A DNA stretch of 64,000 bases, taken from contig NZ_JBHOQV010000128.1 of the NCBI RefSeq assembly GCF_042408735.1, positions 44,823 through 108,822 of the forward strand. Direction: 5' to 3'. Of the stretch, positions 17,952 through 26,082 are shown in pieces. Position 1 is the stretch's first letter. Each line of letters begins with the position of its first letter. Both the position numbers and the translations under genes were made by a program. Source of the stretch: Thermogemmatispora sp042408735 (lineage in GTDB: Bacteria; Chloroflexota; Ktedonobacteria; Ktedonobacterales; Ktedonobacteraceae). A model generated the notes under the pieces. The model was given only the letters and a program-made list of their open reading frames with translations. It did not search any database and had not been told where the DNA came from.

Positions 17952-19520
17952 TTAGCCCGTGCCGAGCAACCAGCCCAGACGAGCCACTCCGGGCATACTG
18001 CCGTAGGGACTCTCCTTTAGACGCTGGTAAAGAAGATGGAGGTAGGCTAAGGCCCGGCGGGCGTTGAGGACGCGGGCTTCGCCAGCGGCCTGAATAGCCA
18101 GGGTCGTTGCCGCCTCGTACTCCTTAAGCTCCAGATGGGCCAGGGCCCGGTAGATCACAATGAAAAGCCGGCGCGTTATGAACAGCGGCTGCGTCTGCTG
18201 GCTGGCCTGGTCTAGCTCGCCGAGAGCCTGACGAGCCTGACCCAGGGCCAGCAGCGTTCTGGCTCGACTGAGATGGTAGTAGCCGGGGTCGGCGGCAAGA
18301 AAGTAGGGGTCCTCTGCTTCGCCGCTGTCGCTCAGTAGTCGGCCTGCCTGGTCAAGCAAGGTGAGCGCCTGCTTGCGTTCAGACTCGTCTCTGGCCAGGT
18401 GGGCCAGGATATGTGCGGCCTCCTCCAGCACAAAGCGCTGAACAGATGGACAGGTCTGACCCAGGCGCTCCAAAGCCTCGTCGGCGCGTTGACGGGCGGC
18501 TTCCGTTTCTCCCAGCTCGAAGTGCGCGATTGCCTGCCCAATCAGAGCATTGGCCACCAGATCGGAAGGAACTCCCTCCGTTGGCTGCTGCCTCTGGCGG
18601 CTGGCCTCCTCACAGCGGCGGGCGATCGCCAGGCAGAGCTTGACAAAGGGCAAGGCACGGGCTACCCCATAGAGGTCGGCCAGACCATCAGCTACTAGTT
18701 GCGCATAGTTGAATTCGAGACGTAAAATGCTTTGCAATAGATCTTCATGGATGAGGGGAGCGAGGCGTCTGAGATAGGTGAGACGGCGCAAGGCCCGTGT
18801 CAGTAGCTCTGGTTGCCGCCGAGCTCGGAATTCGGCGTAGAGTTCGGCTTGCTGGCGTTGGTAGGTGATCAGGAGGTCTTCATCGCTGTTTTCACTGACA
18901 AGGAGGAAGGTGGGAGGGGGGGGAGAAGCAAGACCTGGCGCTGGGGGACGGCGCACGTCCAATCCCAGTAGATGGGGAGGGATGCCCAGGATGGCGGAGA
19001 GCATCCGCCGGCGTCGCGGGGAGTCCAGATAGTCGCTGCGATTCTCCATCCGCCGGATCGCTAGTTCTGAAAGGCCCAGGGCCTCCGCCAGGTCGGCCTG
19101 GGTCCAGGACCGCTCGCCGCTTTGTTGGCGCCGGACCTGCTGCAAGCGGTAGTACTTGATGACGGCCCCAGGCAGCGGATAGCCGTCATCGCCGGCCGGA
19201 AAGGCCGGATAGCCATCTCGTACCCACCAGGGCGGCGAGCCGGTGAGGCGCGGATGCTGCGGATCAAGCCCCAGCAGCTCCGGCGGGATGTTCAGTACCT
19301 CAGCCAGTTGACGCCGCCGCTTGAGGGAGTCAAGCCCCTGTTGCTGCTTCTCCAGATGGTAGATCATGCGGGGGTGCACACCCAGGCGGCGCGCCAGTTC
19401 GGCCTGCGACCAGCCCTTCTGCCGACGAAAATGCGCGACCACCTGCCCCGGATCTGGATAGTGCCCGTGTTCGTCTTCGGGATCAAAGGCCCCGTAGATC
19501 CGCCACCACTCAGCTACCAT
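17952..19520 (-). CDS. Transcription regulator with two XRE helix-turn-helix domains and TPR-like C terminus
   Basis: About 522 residues. Two separate XRE/HTH_3 domains are visible: the first around WSQAELARRLGVHPRMIYHLEK and the second around WTQADLAEALGLSELAIRRMEN, each followed by a similar LNIPPELLGLD / LGIPPHLLGLD tail. After a Pro-rich linker, residues from about 230 on are alpha-helical TPR-like repeats that could bind a ligand, peptide or partner. The start taken has GGGAAGAG upstream; a GTG 19 codons earlier lacks a ribosome site. Its promoter carries three palindromes, which suggests autoregulation. It may control the convergent ABC exporter or the permease upstream. Confidence 0.85.
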   Translation of the reverse strand: MVAEWWRIYGAFDPEDEHGHYPDPGQVVAHFRRQKGWSQAELARRLGVHPRMIYHLEKQQQGLDSLKRRRQLAEVLNIPPELLGLDPQHPRLTGSPPWWVRDGYPAFPAGDDGYPLPGAVIKYYRLQQVRRQQSGERSWTQADLAEALGLSELAIRRMENRSDYLDSPRRRRMLSAILGIPPHLLGLDVRRPPAPGLASPPPPTFLLVSENSDEDLLITYQRQQAELYAEFRARRQPELLTRALRRLTYLRRLAPLIHEDLLQSILRLEFNYAQLVADGLADLYGVARALPFVKLCLAIARRCEEASRQRQQPTEGVPSDLVANALIGQAIAHFELGETEAARQRADEALERLGQTCPSVQRFVLEEAAHILAHLARDESERKQALTLLDQAGRLLSDSGEAEDPYFLAADPGYYHLSRARTLLALGQARQALGELDQASQQTQPLFITRRLFIVIYRALAHLELKEYEAATTLAIQAAGEARVLNARRALAYLHLLYQRLKESPYGSMPGVARLGWLLGTG

Positions 19521-19564
19521 GCTGCTCTTCCCTGCCCTTTCTGCTTCTGCTCCTGAAAGCCTCT

Positions 19565-19583
19565 CTTCTTGATACACAAGAAG
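19565..19583. promoter_or_regulatory. Palindrome in the XRE/TPR leader
   Basis: Arms CTTCTTG and CAAGAAG are separated by five bases. It lies downstream of the predicted transcription start of the XRE/TPR gene. It could be a roadblock operator or an RNA hairpin. Confidence 0.45.
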
Positions 19584-19595
19584 GAGAGCGATAAT

Positions 19596-19625
19596 TTGAA
19601 TATTTCAATCACAATGTATCATTGT
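19596..19625. promoter_or_regulatory. Paired palindromic operators at the XRE/TPR promoter
   Basis: Two perfect palindromes, TTGAA-TAT-TTCAA and ACAATG-TAT-CATTGT, both with a TAT spacer, lie with centres 16 bp apart. The second overlaps the -10 box of the predicted promoter. Two sites for a protein with two XRE domains suggests autorepression; this is inference. Confidence 0.5.
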
Positions 19626-19649
19626 AGCTTTTCAGCCATAATTTTGCAA
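19621..19649 (-). promoter_or_regulatory. Sigma-70-type promoter for the XRE/TPR gene
   Basis: On the minus strand TTGCAA and TACAAT are spaced by exactly 17 bases, matching vegetative promoter consensus at 4 of 6 and 5 of 6 positions. Predicted start is near 19614, about 95 bases before the chosen ATG. Confidence 0.6.
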
Positions 19650-19744
19650 GCAGCCCGCATTTGGCTCGTATACTTCCCTGGCTTTGTAGACTGGACCTGG
19701 GCCAATTTGGGGCTGGCGATACGGCTGTGCCGCCTGGCGGTTGA

Positions 19745-21319
19745 TTAGCGCCTCAAGTCTCGCGGCGAACGACTTCTCCACGAGCTGAGAGCCTGATCCG
19801 CTGACAGACGAGGCTCTCCTTGCAGCCAGTGGAACAAGCGAGGAGCGAGGTGGTTCGCGCGGGTCGTTGCTGGGAGAGCGGCGACCGTAGCAGCGCTCAT
19901 ACTCAGCGCCGTCAAAGTGCCAGTCACCAGCGTCCAGGTAGCGTCAGAGAGGGCGGGACTCCACGAGTGGGAGAGGATTCCCAGCAGCGCCAGCGTGCTT
20001 CCCACGGCCCCCATGAAGATGCCGGGCCAGAGCAGCCAGGGGGAGACGGTCGGTCCCCCCAGAGCTGTGCGTGGCTGCGAGCAGGAGAGTAGCGCCGTCA
20101 CGTAGAGACCGAAGAAGGCAACCATCAGCCGCAGCAAGGCCATCGTTGCCAGGAGCAAAGGAATTCCCAGTGCGGAGGGGAAGGTCTCAGAGGTCATCTG
20201 AGGCAGCAGGACCAGGACAGCACTGGCTAGCAGGCCAGTGAGCGTCGTCTGAACAAGAAAAGCGCGCCACGGGACCCGTTCGCTGTTGAGCCGCGCCAGG
20301 CCCGTTGGCAAGAGACCATCCAGACTGGCCACGAAGAGCCAGCGTGTGCCGGCGGAGGTGTGGACGAAAGCCGCGCAAAGGTAGAATGCCAGCAGGCCGA
20401 CGAGGGCCAGATTACTGGCGGCATGTCCCAGGACCATCTCCAGTCCCAGATCTGGGCCGCCCGCGGAAGCGACCACGCTGGAGAGGGCCACCAGCAGATA
20501 GCTGCCACCGGCGAGCAAGGCCCCGCCGAGTAGAGGGCGGCCCGGCGCCACCCCCGGACGCAGCTCGCCTGCCATGCTCAGCGGGACGCTGTAGCCCAGA
20601 TAGAGGAGAATGGCCAGGCTGCCGGAGGGACGTGATAGTCCGGCTACAGACCATTCTGGGCGCCAGAGAAGAGAAAAACGCCAGGCGCGCTGGGGGAGTA
20701 AAACAAGGCTGCCGATTCCTGCCAGGAGCACAATAGCCAGCATTAACGCGCTGAGGGTGTTGACGATCCGCTGCACGGTGCGCTGGCGTTGCCAGCCAAG
20801 GGCCAGCAGCAGTACCAGTAGAGCCATCACCACCAGCCCGCGCTGCCAAGGCTCAGCCAGCCAGCCGACTCTAAGACCCTGCAAGGTTGTAACGAGGCTC
20901 ACCAGCGCACTCGCGGCTGCCAGTAGACCCGGCAGCCAGTCGCTGATCCCTACCACCATGCCCCAGTAAGGTCCCAGTAAGCGTGCGGTCCAGGCATAGA
21001 GTGCCCCTTCAAAGGGAGCCAGAGACAGCAGCTGCCAGACGGCCAGTGTCATAGGGAACAGGAACGTCAGCGCGCCCAAGACGGCGGCCAGCCAGGCAAG
21101 CGGATTTTCCCTGACCAGCAGGATCAGCGGACCAGGGGCGAACAGCGCTGCAAAGTGCAGCAGACAGAGATCGAGCGATCCAAGAGGCCGTGGCAAGGCC
21201 CGTCTTGTATAGTAGTGGGAGAGCGCTGGCGGGCAGGCCATCCGGAGAGTGCGGCTCAGCGGCCCGCTCTTCCCCGTCTCAGCCCTGGCATCCCTGCCAT
21301 GTGGTTGCTGCCCTATCAT
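19745..21319 (-). CDS. APC-family amino acid/polyamine permease
   Basis: 524 residues with about 12 to 14 hydrophobic segments. The first helices (LDLCLLHFAALFAPGPLILL, then a second ending in FPMTLAVWQLLSL) and the following PFEGALYAWTARLLGPYWG, which corresponds to the PxxGGxYxW motif of APC transporters, identify the family, though the motif is divergent. It should be a proton- or exchange-coupled carrier in the cytoplasmic membrane; substrate unknown. AGGAGG lies 8 bases before the ATG, fixing the start. It lies upstream of and on the same strand as the XRE/TPR regulator gene. Confidence 0.8.
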   Translation of the reverse strand: MIGQQPHGRDARAETGKSGPLSRTLRMACPPALSHYYTRRALPRPLGSLDLCLLHFAALFAPGPLILLVRENPLAWLAAVLGALTFLFPMTLAVWQLLSLAPFEGALYAWTARLLGPYWGMVVGISDWLPGLLAAASALVSLVTTLQGLRVGWLAEPWQRGLVVMALLVLLLALGWQRQRTVQRIVNTLSALMLAIVLLAGIGSLVLLPQRAWRFSLLWRPEWSVAGLSRPSGSLAILLYLGYSVPLSMAGELRPGVAPGRPLLGGALLAGGSYLLVALSSVVASAGGPDLGLEMVLGHAASNLALVGLLAFYLCAAFVHTSAGTRWLFVASLDGLLPTGLARLNSERVPWRAFLVQTTLTGLLASAVLVLLPQMTSETFPSALGIPLLLATMALLRLMVAFFGLYVTALLSCSQPRTALGGPTVSPWLLWPGIFMGAVGSTLALLGILSHSWSPALSDATWTLVTGTLTALSMSAATVAALPATTRANHLAPRLFHWLQGEPRLSADQALSSWRSRSPRDLRR

Positions 21320-21528
21320 AACCTATTCCTCCTTCCTCTTCTCCTTCCACCCTGCGCCTCCGTGTGCCAACAGATGAGGAGATAGCGGACATGCGAGCGA
21401 TCAGACTACGCAAGAGGCTGATCGCCTGACCGCTCTCGCATTTTACACAAGAAACACTTTCATTTATATTGTACTCGAGAGAGTATAAGCCTCAGAAACC
21501 AGCAAGAGTGCGCTCTCTTTACCGTACC

Positions 21529-21558
21529 TTGACAGCGGGGGGAAAGATATGCTCTTAT
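21529..21558 (+). promoter_or_regulatory. Candidate guaB promoter
   Basis: A perfect TTGACA is followed after 18 bases by TCTTAT, a 4 of 6 match to the -10 box. If used, it would give guaB an untranslated leader of about 600 bases. The poor -10 makes it tentative. Confidence 0.35.
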
Positions 21559-22164
21559 AGAAGGAACAAACAGCCGAGAGCGTCAAGCTGGTACTCTGCC
21601 TGGACGCTCAGGAACAGGCCCCGACTCGATCGGCAAGTGGCCTGCTGAAGGGACCTGCTGGCCGGCTGACGGCCCGCCCCAGGCGATTGGCAGCGCGACG
21701 GACCTGGTCGGTCTCGACCGGTGCGGTGGAGGGGGCGGAAAGGTGCCAGGGAGAGAGTTGCCGTCGGAGCAACGACTCGAGGCAGCGCAGCACGGAAGGA
21801 CAGGCGTCCTGCCTGCCTGCCTGCATGCATGCTTCCACCTCAAGTCTGAGTGAGAGAGAGAGCAGGAGACCCCAGGAAGCGGATCCCCTGAAAGTGACAT
21901 GATCGTCCCTGGGTGGGCCGGACAGCAAGACGGGCCAGCGACCTCCCGGCTGCAGCTTCCTGCCCTGCCGTTAGTGTCTTCTTGGACAGGCCAGGCGAAG
22001 AAGGAACAGGCCCAACAGGAAAGTCTCATATCCGGTGCTCGTCTACCCTGCAGAGGAGGAACGAGTGGCCCGGCACAGCAACCGATGGAACTCCACAATC
22101 TGGAGAACACGGGACCACGTGCCGGGCGTTTGCGTATGTTGTAAGGAGGAAAGGAAGGAGAGCT
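21559..22164 (+). other. Long guaB leader region without a recognised gene
   Basis: About 600 bases between the candidate promoter and the guaB start. Open frames exist on both strands but none has a family match or good start. It contains a CTGC tetranucleotide tract and several short GC-rich stems near the 3' end. I compared it by eye with RNase P RNA and tmRNA and saw no match; purine riboswitch cores were not seen either. Confidence 0.4.
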
Positions 22165-23724
22165 ATGGCCGAGGCTCATACTGCAGAGACCGTCGACGAC
22201 CTGCAAGCGCATCCTGCCGTTGCCCCAGCCGAATTTGAACTTGATGGGCGAGAGAAATTTGTCGGCGAAGGGCTAACCTTTGACGACGTCCTGATCATCC
22301 CAGCAGCCTCGCGGGTCTTGCCCCGTGACGTTTCAACCAAAGCCCGCCTCACGCGCACCATCAGCGTCAACATCCCCATCGTCAGCGCCGCCATGGACAC
22401 CGTTACCGAAGCGCGCATGGCCATTGCCCTCGCGCGCGAAGGAGGCATCGGCGTCATCCACCGCAACCTCTCGATTGAAGACCAGGCCCGCGAGGTTGAT
22501 AAAGTCAAGCGCTCCGAGTCGGGCATGATCACCGACCCTGTCACCCTTGGGCCGCAGGCCTCCCTCCGGGAAGCGCTGCTGGCCATGCAGCACTTTCACA
22601 TCTCGGGCATTCCCGTCGTTGAGAACGGCAAACTGGTCGGGATTCTCACTAACCGCGACATCCGCTTCGAGACCAATCTCGATCGACCCGTCTCTGAGCT
22701 GATGACGCGCGACAACCTGATCACTGTGCCGGTTGGCACTACCCTGGAACAGGCCCGCGACATCCTCCATCGCTACAAGATCGAGAAGCTGCCTGTGGTC
22801 GACGAGCAGGGCATGTTGCGCGGCCTGATTACCATCAAGGACATCCAGAAGAAAATTCTCTACCCCAACGCTGCCAAAGACGAGTACGGGCGCCTGCGCG
22901 TCGCGGCAGCCGTAGGTGTCGGACCCGACACCGATGGGCGGGCCGGGGCCCTGGTCGAAGAAGGGGTCGACGTCCTGGTCGTCGATACCTCGCACGGCCA
23001 CTCGCAGATGGTGCTCGACACAGTGGCGCGCCTTAAGCGCCTCTTCGGCAGCCGCGTCCAGATTATGGCCGGCAACGTCGTGACTGGCGAGGCCACCGAA
23101 GCCCTGATCCAGGCAGGCGCCGATGCCGTTAAGGTTGGCATTGGGGCCGGCTCCATCTGCACCACGCGCGTCATCGCCGGTGTGGGCATGCCCCAGATCA
23201 CCGCTATCTACGAGTGTGCGCGCGTGGCCCACCGCTACGGCGTGCCGATCGTCGGCGATGGCGGCATCCAGTACTCCGGCGATATCGCCAAGGCTATCGC
23301 CGCAGGCGCCGATACCGTCATGCTCGGTAGCCTCCTGGCCGGCGTTGACGAAAGCCCCGGCGAACTGATCATCTCCCACGGCGAGCGCTTCAAGGATTAC
23401 CGCGGCATGGGATCGATCGCCGCCATGAAGCAGCGCAGCTACAGCAAGGATCGCTACTTCCAGGGCGACGTCGGCGACGAATCGCAGCTGATCGCCGAAG
23501 GCATAGAGGCGCGCGTTCCCTACAAGGGCATGTTAGGACCGCTCGTGCATCAGCTTGTCGGCGGATTGCGCCAGGCAATGGGCTATGCTGGCTGTGCTAC
23601 TATCGAGGAGATGCAAACCCGCACGCGCTTTGTGCGCATTACCAGCGCTGGCCTGCGCGAGAGCCATCCCCACGATGTCATGATCACCAAGGAAGCGCCC
23701 AACTACGGCACCAAGTTCCGCTAG
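22165..23724 (+). CDS. guaB: IMP dehydrogenase
   Basis: 519 residues, a full-length IMPDH that oxidises IMP to XMP with NAD, the committed step to GMP. Seen: N-terminal LTFDDVLIIPAAS, two CBS domains inserted at about residues 125-240 (SELMTRDNLITV, GLITIKDIQKK), the catalytic Cys loop GAGSICTTRV, and the mobile flap with GMGSIAAMK. The ATG used has AAGGAGAG-like purines (AGGAAGGAG) 4 bases upstream; a longer frame upstream is not supported. It is followed by a strong terminator, so it is a single-gene unit. Confidence 0.96.
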   Translation: MAEAHTAETVDDLQAHPAVAPAEFELDGREKFVGEGLTFDDVLIIPAASRVLPRDVSTKARLTRTISVNIPIVSAAMDTVTEARMAIALAREGGIGVIHRNLSIEDQAREVDKVKRSESGMITDPVTLGPQASLREALLAMQHFHISGIPVVENGKLVGILTNRDIRFETNLDRPVSELMTRDNLITVPVGTTLEQARDILHRYKIEKLPVVDEQGMLRGLITIKDIQKKILYPNAAKDEYGRLRVAAAVGVGPDTDGRAGALVEEGVDVLVVDTSHGHSQMVLDTVARLKRLFGSRVQIMAGNVVTGEATEALIQAGADAVKVGIGAGSICTTRVIAGVGMPQITAIYECARVAHRYGVPIVGDGGIQYSGDIAKAIAAGADTVMLGSLLAGVDESPGELIISHGERFKDYRGMGSIAAMKQRSYSKDRYFQGDVGDESQLIAEGIEARVPYKGMLGPLVHQLVGGLRQAMGYAGCATIEEMQTRTRFVRITSAGLRESHPHDVMITKEAPNYGTKFR

Positions 23725-23732
23725 AAGACCTG

Positions 23733-23767
23733 AGGTGGCAGCGGTCGCGCGACCGCTGCCACCTTTT
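23733..23767 (+). terminator. Intrinsic terminator after guaB
   Basis: A 14-bp GC-rich stem starting AGGTGGCAGCGGTC with a GCGC tip is followed directly by TTTT and a further CCTT. The hairpin starts 8 bases after the guaB stop. Confidence 0.88.
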
Positions 23768-23790
23768 ACCTTGTCCGCGCTTCCGCTCCT

Positions 23791-24558
23791 CTAGCCCTCT
23801 CCAGACAGGTTCTCTGCGCGACTGCCGGGCGGCCTTTCCTGGCCCCGCAGCCGCGCCAGCTCCAGCTCAACGTTGATCAGCCGGCGCTGGAAGGCAGCGG
23901 CCACCTCGCGCAGCTCGGCCAGTTGCTGCCGTAGCCCGGCGCAGCTGGGATCGCTGCCAGCACCGGCGATCGCCCGGTCGGCCTCGGTCGCTCCCCCACT
24001 GCTGGCCAGGTAGGCAAAGAGTTCCTCCCAGGGGTAAGGACCTGGGCAGTAACTGCGCCTCTCCGGGTCAAGCGAGAAATGACCCGTAATGCCTCCCGTG
24101 GCATCGGCAGGACGCCGCGGGATATGATGCCGCTCACAGAGGTGGGCAATCAGCAAAAAGCTCGCGCGCTTCTGCTCCTCGGTCAGCTCATCGCCATTGT
24201 CGCGCCTCGGCTTGTGATGCTCTATCGAAAGCGTCAGATCGTTGGGATTGCCGACCGCTTGCCACCAGCGATCGTGCCCTCGGGTCACGGCCCCGTTTCC
24301 CCAGGCCGCGTCAGCCTCACGCACGAGCTGGAAGATGCGCCCATCGCGGGCGATCAGGTAATGGGTGCTCGCCTCCGTCTCGGGACGCTGGAAGAAGGCC
24401 ACAACTTCCTCCGCGCTGCTGAAGCCAGCGGTCCCATGCACAATGATCCAGCGCGGTCGCCTTCCCCGCCGACCAGGGAAATAGTTGGGGGAAGGGCACC
24501 ACAGAGCGCCAGGTTCATCCCCACTTCCCCCTCCAGTACTGACGACGAGATTGCTCAA
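23791..24558 (-). CDS. N-acetylmuramoyl-L-alanine amidase (Amidase_2/PGRP fold)
   Basis: 255 residues starting at TTG with GGGAGG 6 bases upstream. The zinc amidase fold is seen in WIIVHGTAGFSS (first zinc His), the ASTHYLIARDGRIFQLV strand pair, WGNG, LTLSIEHH, and the second site ITGHFSLDPE with the Cys of YCPGPYPW. It should cleave the amide bond between MurNAc and L-Ala. There is no signal peptide or membrane helix, unusual for a wall-recycling enzyme and more like a phage endolysin; the last 60 residues form a coiled coil (LRQQLAELREVAAAFQRRL). No other phage gene is nearby. Confidence 0.85.
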   Translation of the reverse strand: MSNLVVSTGGGSGDEPGALWCPSPNYFPGRRGRRPRWIIVHGTAGFSSAEEVVAFFQRPETEASTHYLIARDGRIFQLVREADAAWGNGAVTRGHDRWWQAVGNPNDLTLSIEHHKPRRDNGDELTEEQKRASFLLIAHLCERHHIPRRPADATGGITGHFSLDPERRSYCPGPYPWEELFAYLASSGGATEADRAIAGAGSDPSCAGLRQQLAELREVAAAFQRRLINVELELARLRGQERPPGSRAENLSGEG

Positions 24559-24971
24559 CTGATCCTCCCTTGGTATACTTATAATCGATCCCTGGCTTAA
24601 TTTTGAGAGAATATTCAGGGCCTACATTATTTCTAGTTTGCCCTGGCCAGGGCCTCTACCGGTTCGAGCAGGCTGACTATATTGCTCATACATCTACATA
24701 TAACCATTAGCCAAGAAGTCTCACCTGGTTGCGCTCCCAAGCCGTATCGTATACAATACCAGCAGTCCCCGTACGGCAGAGCATAGGCGGGAACAGGCTA
24801 GATAACTAATAGCGGCCTTTCCTCATCCACCTGCCGCGAGGTGTCACCTGTTTGGACGTTCGACTGGCTTCTTTTGCTCGCTAGCCGCTAGAGAAGGCTG
24901 GGTAGTTCTATCTATACGATCGACCGACCGACCCATTGCGGTGGTGCGTTCCGTGAGAGACGGAGGAGAGC
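24559..24971. other. Divergent intergenic region upstream of amidase and Roadblock genes
   Basis: No gene seen. It contains the Roadblock promoter described separately and a GACC tetranucleotide tract at 24918-24933. Confidence 0.4.
24729..24757 (+). promoter_or_regulatory. Promoter of the Roadblock-MglA cassette
   Basis: TTGCGC and TACAAT are spaced by 17 bases; the start would be near 24764, about 208 bases before the first Roadblock ATG. Confidence 0.5.
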
Positions 24972-25337
24972 ATGGTTGACCTGAAGCAGGCGCTGGGCCG
25001 CTTCTTAACCATTCCTGGTGTGAAGATGGCGATCCTCGTCGGACGCGATGGCCTGCTGATAGAAGGGGTTCCCCGCGATAGCAAAGAGGATCTGGAGGCG
25101 GTGGGGGCCATTATGACCAGTGGCCTCAGCTCGGCCGAGGCCCTGGGGCGCGAGATCGCTCGCGGCGGGCTTGTGGGCGCTCTCGTCGAGTTCGAGCATG
25201 GCCTGGTGAGCGCTGACCCTCTGGGCGATTTCGCTCTGATCGTCACCGTCTTCGATTCCGCTTCAGCTCTGGGGCGGGTTCGCCATCTGGTCAAAAGTAG
25301 CCGCGATGAGATCCTCGAAGCGCTCGATATCGCCTGA
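24972..25337 (+). CDS. Roadblock/LC7-domain protein (MglB-like)
   Basis: 121 residues, a single Roadblock/LC7 domain: the pattern VKMAILVGRDGLLIEGVPR followed by a helix with GAIMTSGLSSAEALG and the strands GALVEFEHGLVSADPL and FALIVTVFD is typical of MglB and Lamtor-like regulators. Such proteins bind Ras-like GTPases, in bacteria often as GAPs for MglA. GGAGG lies 6 bases before the ATG. It is the first gene of a three-gene same-strand group with a second Roadblock gene and an MglA-like GTPase. A polarity or signalling switch is the likely role; an actual GAP activity is inferred. Confidence 0.88.
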   Translation: MVDLKQALGRFLTIPGVKMAILVGRDGLLIEGVPRDSKEDLEAVGAIMTSGLSSAEALGREIARGGLVGALVEFEHGLVSADPLGDFALIVTVFDSASALGRVRHLVKSSRDEILEALDIA

Positions 25338-25560
25338 TCAGGTCCTATCGCTCGCTCGCTTGCTCTCTCGCTCACCGGCTGGCTCGCTCATCCATCGGTG
25401 CTCGTTGGCTCTTGCCTGTCTTGACTGTTATTCGTTGGCTCGTTCGTTCGTTCTTCTTTCTTCGGTTTGTTCATGACGCCCGCTGCTCGCTGGCGCTCAT
25501 GAAGCCGTGCCCGTGCTGTGCACGCTAAGCTTGTTGTACCGGACCGGAGGCGGCGCGTAC
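25338..25560. repeat. Tetranucleotide-rich spacer between the two Roadblock genes
   Basis: The spacer contains runs of CTCG/CTTG/CTCA units (about 25347-25392) and GTTC/GTTG units (about 25431-25460). No gene is seen. Similar tetranucleotide tracts recur in other spacers here. Confidence 0.5.
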
Positions 25561-26055
25561 ATGGAGCAATTATCGAATCTGGTCATTTCCGATCATGAAC
25601 TTGAGGCTATTCGGGCAACACTGAGCAAGTTGTTGCACGATACCAGCGCGTCCACTGTGATGTTGCTCGACAAGAGCGGCCAGGTGATCTCTAACTTTGG
25701 CAATGGAGTGCGCCGCAATGTGACTTCCCTGGGCGCCTTGCTCGCCGGCGCGTTCTCTTCCTCTCGCCAGGTGGCCGAGCTGCTCGGCGAGAAGGATTTC
25801 CGTACCATCTTCCAGCAGGGTATGCATGAAAATATCTATACTACCCTGGTCGAGGAACAGTGGCTGCTGGTGATCGTTTTCGATAAACTGACTCATATCG
25901 GCCTGGTCAAGGTCCTCTCTAAGAAAGCTACCGATGAGCTGGTGCGCGTCCTGGCGCGCGTCAAGGCCGATACGTCTCGCCGAAAGACGTCCGTGATTAA
26001 CGTCGAGTTCCGTTCCTCTGTCGAGGATACGATCGATTTGCTTTTCCGCGATTAG
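25561..26055 (+). CDS. Roadblock/LC7-domain protein, longer paralogue
   Basis: 164 residues starting MEQLSNLVIS; a GGAGG lies 12 bases upstream and an earlier in-frame start would add an unlikely Cys/Leu-rich tail. The Roadblock pattern is clear (TVMLLDKSGQVISNFG, LGALLAGAFSSSRQVAEL, QWLLVIVFDKLTHIGLV), with extra N- and C-terminal helices not in the first paralogue. It is 28 bases upstream of the MglA-like GTPase, so the pair probably forms the GTPase-regulator complex. Heterodimerisation with the shorter Roadblock protein is possible. Confidence 0.85.
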   Translation: MEQLSNLVISDHELEAIRATLSKLLHDTSASTVMLLDKSGQVISNFGNGVRRNVTSLGALLAGAFSSSRQVAELLGEKDFRTIFQQGMHENIYTTLVEEQWLLVIVFDKLTHIGLVKVLSKKATDELVRVLARVKADTSRRKTSVINVEFRSSVEDTIDLLFRD

Positions 26056-26082
26056 GGCCTGCTTCCGAGGTATTTGGTTTCT

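Noticed and set aside
21559..22164. RNase P RNA or tmRNA in the guaB leader
   Set aside because: A GGAAAGTC fragment is present but the surrounding RNase P core and the tmRNA ends are absent.
22333..23379. 348-codon frame antisense to guaB
   Set aside because: Mirrors the IMPDH codon pattern and has no recognisable domain.
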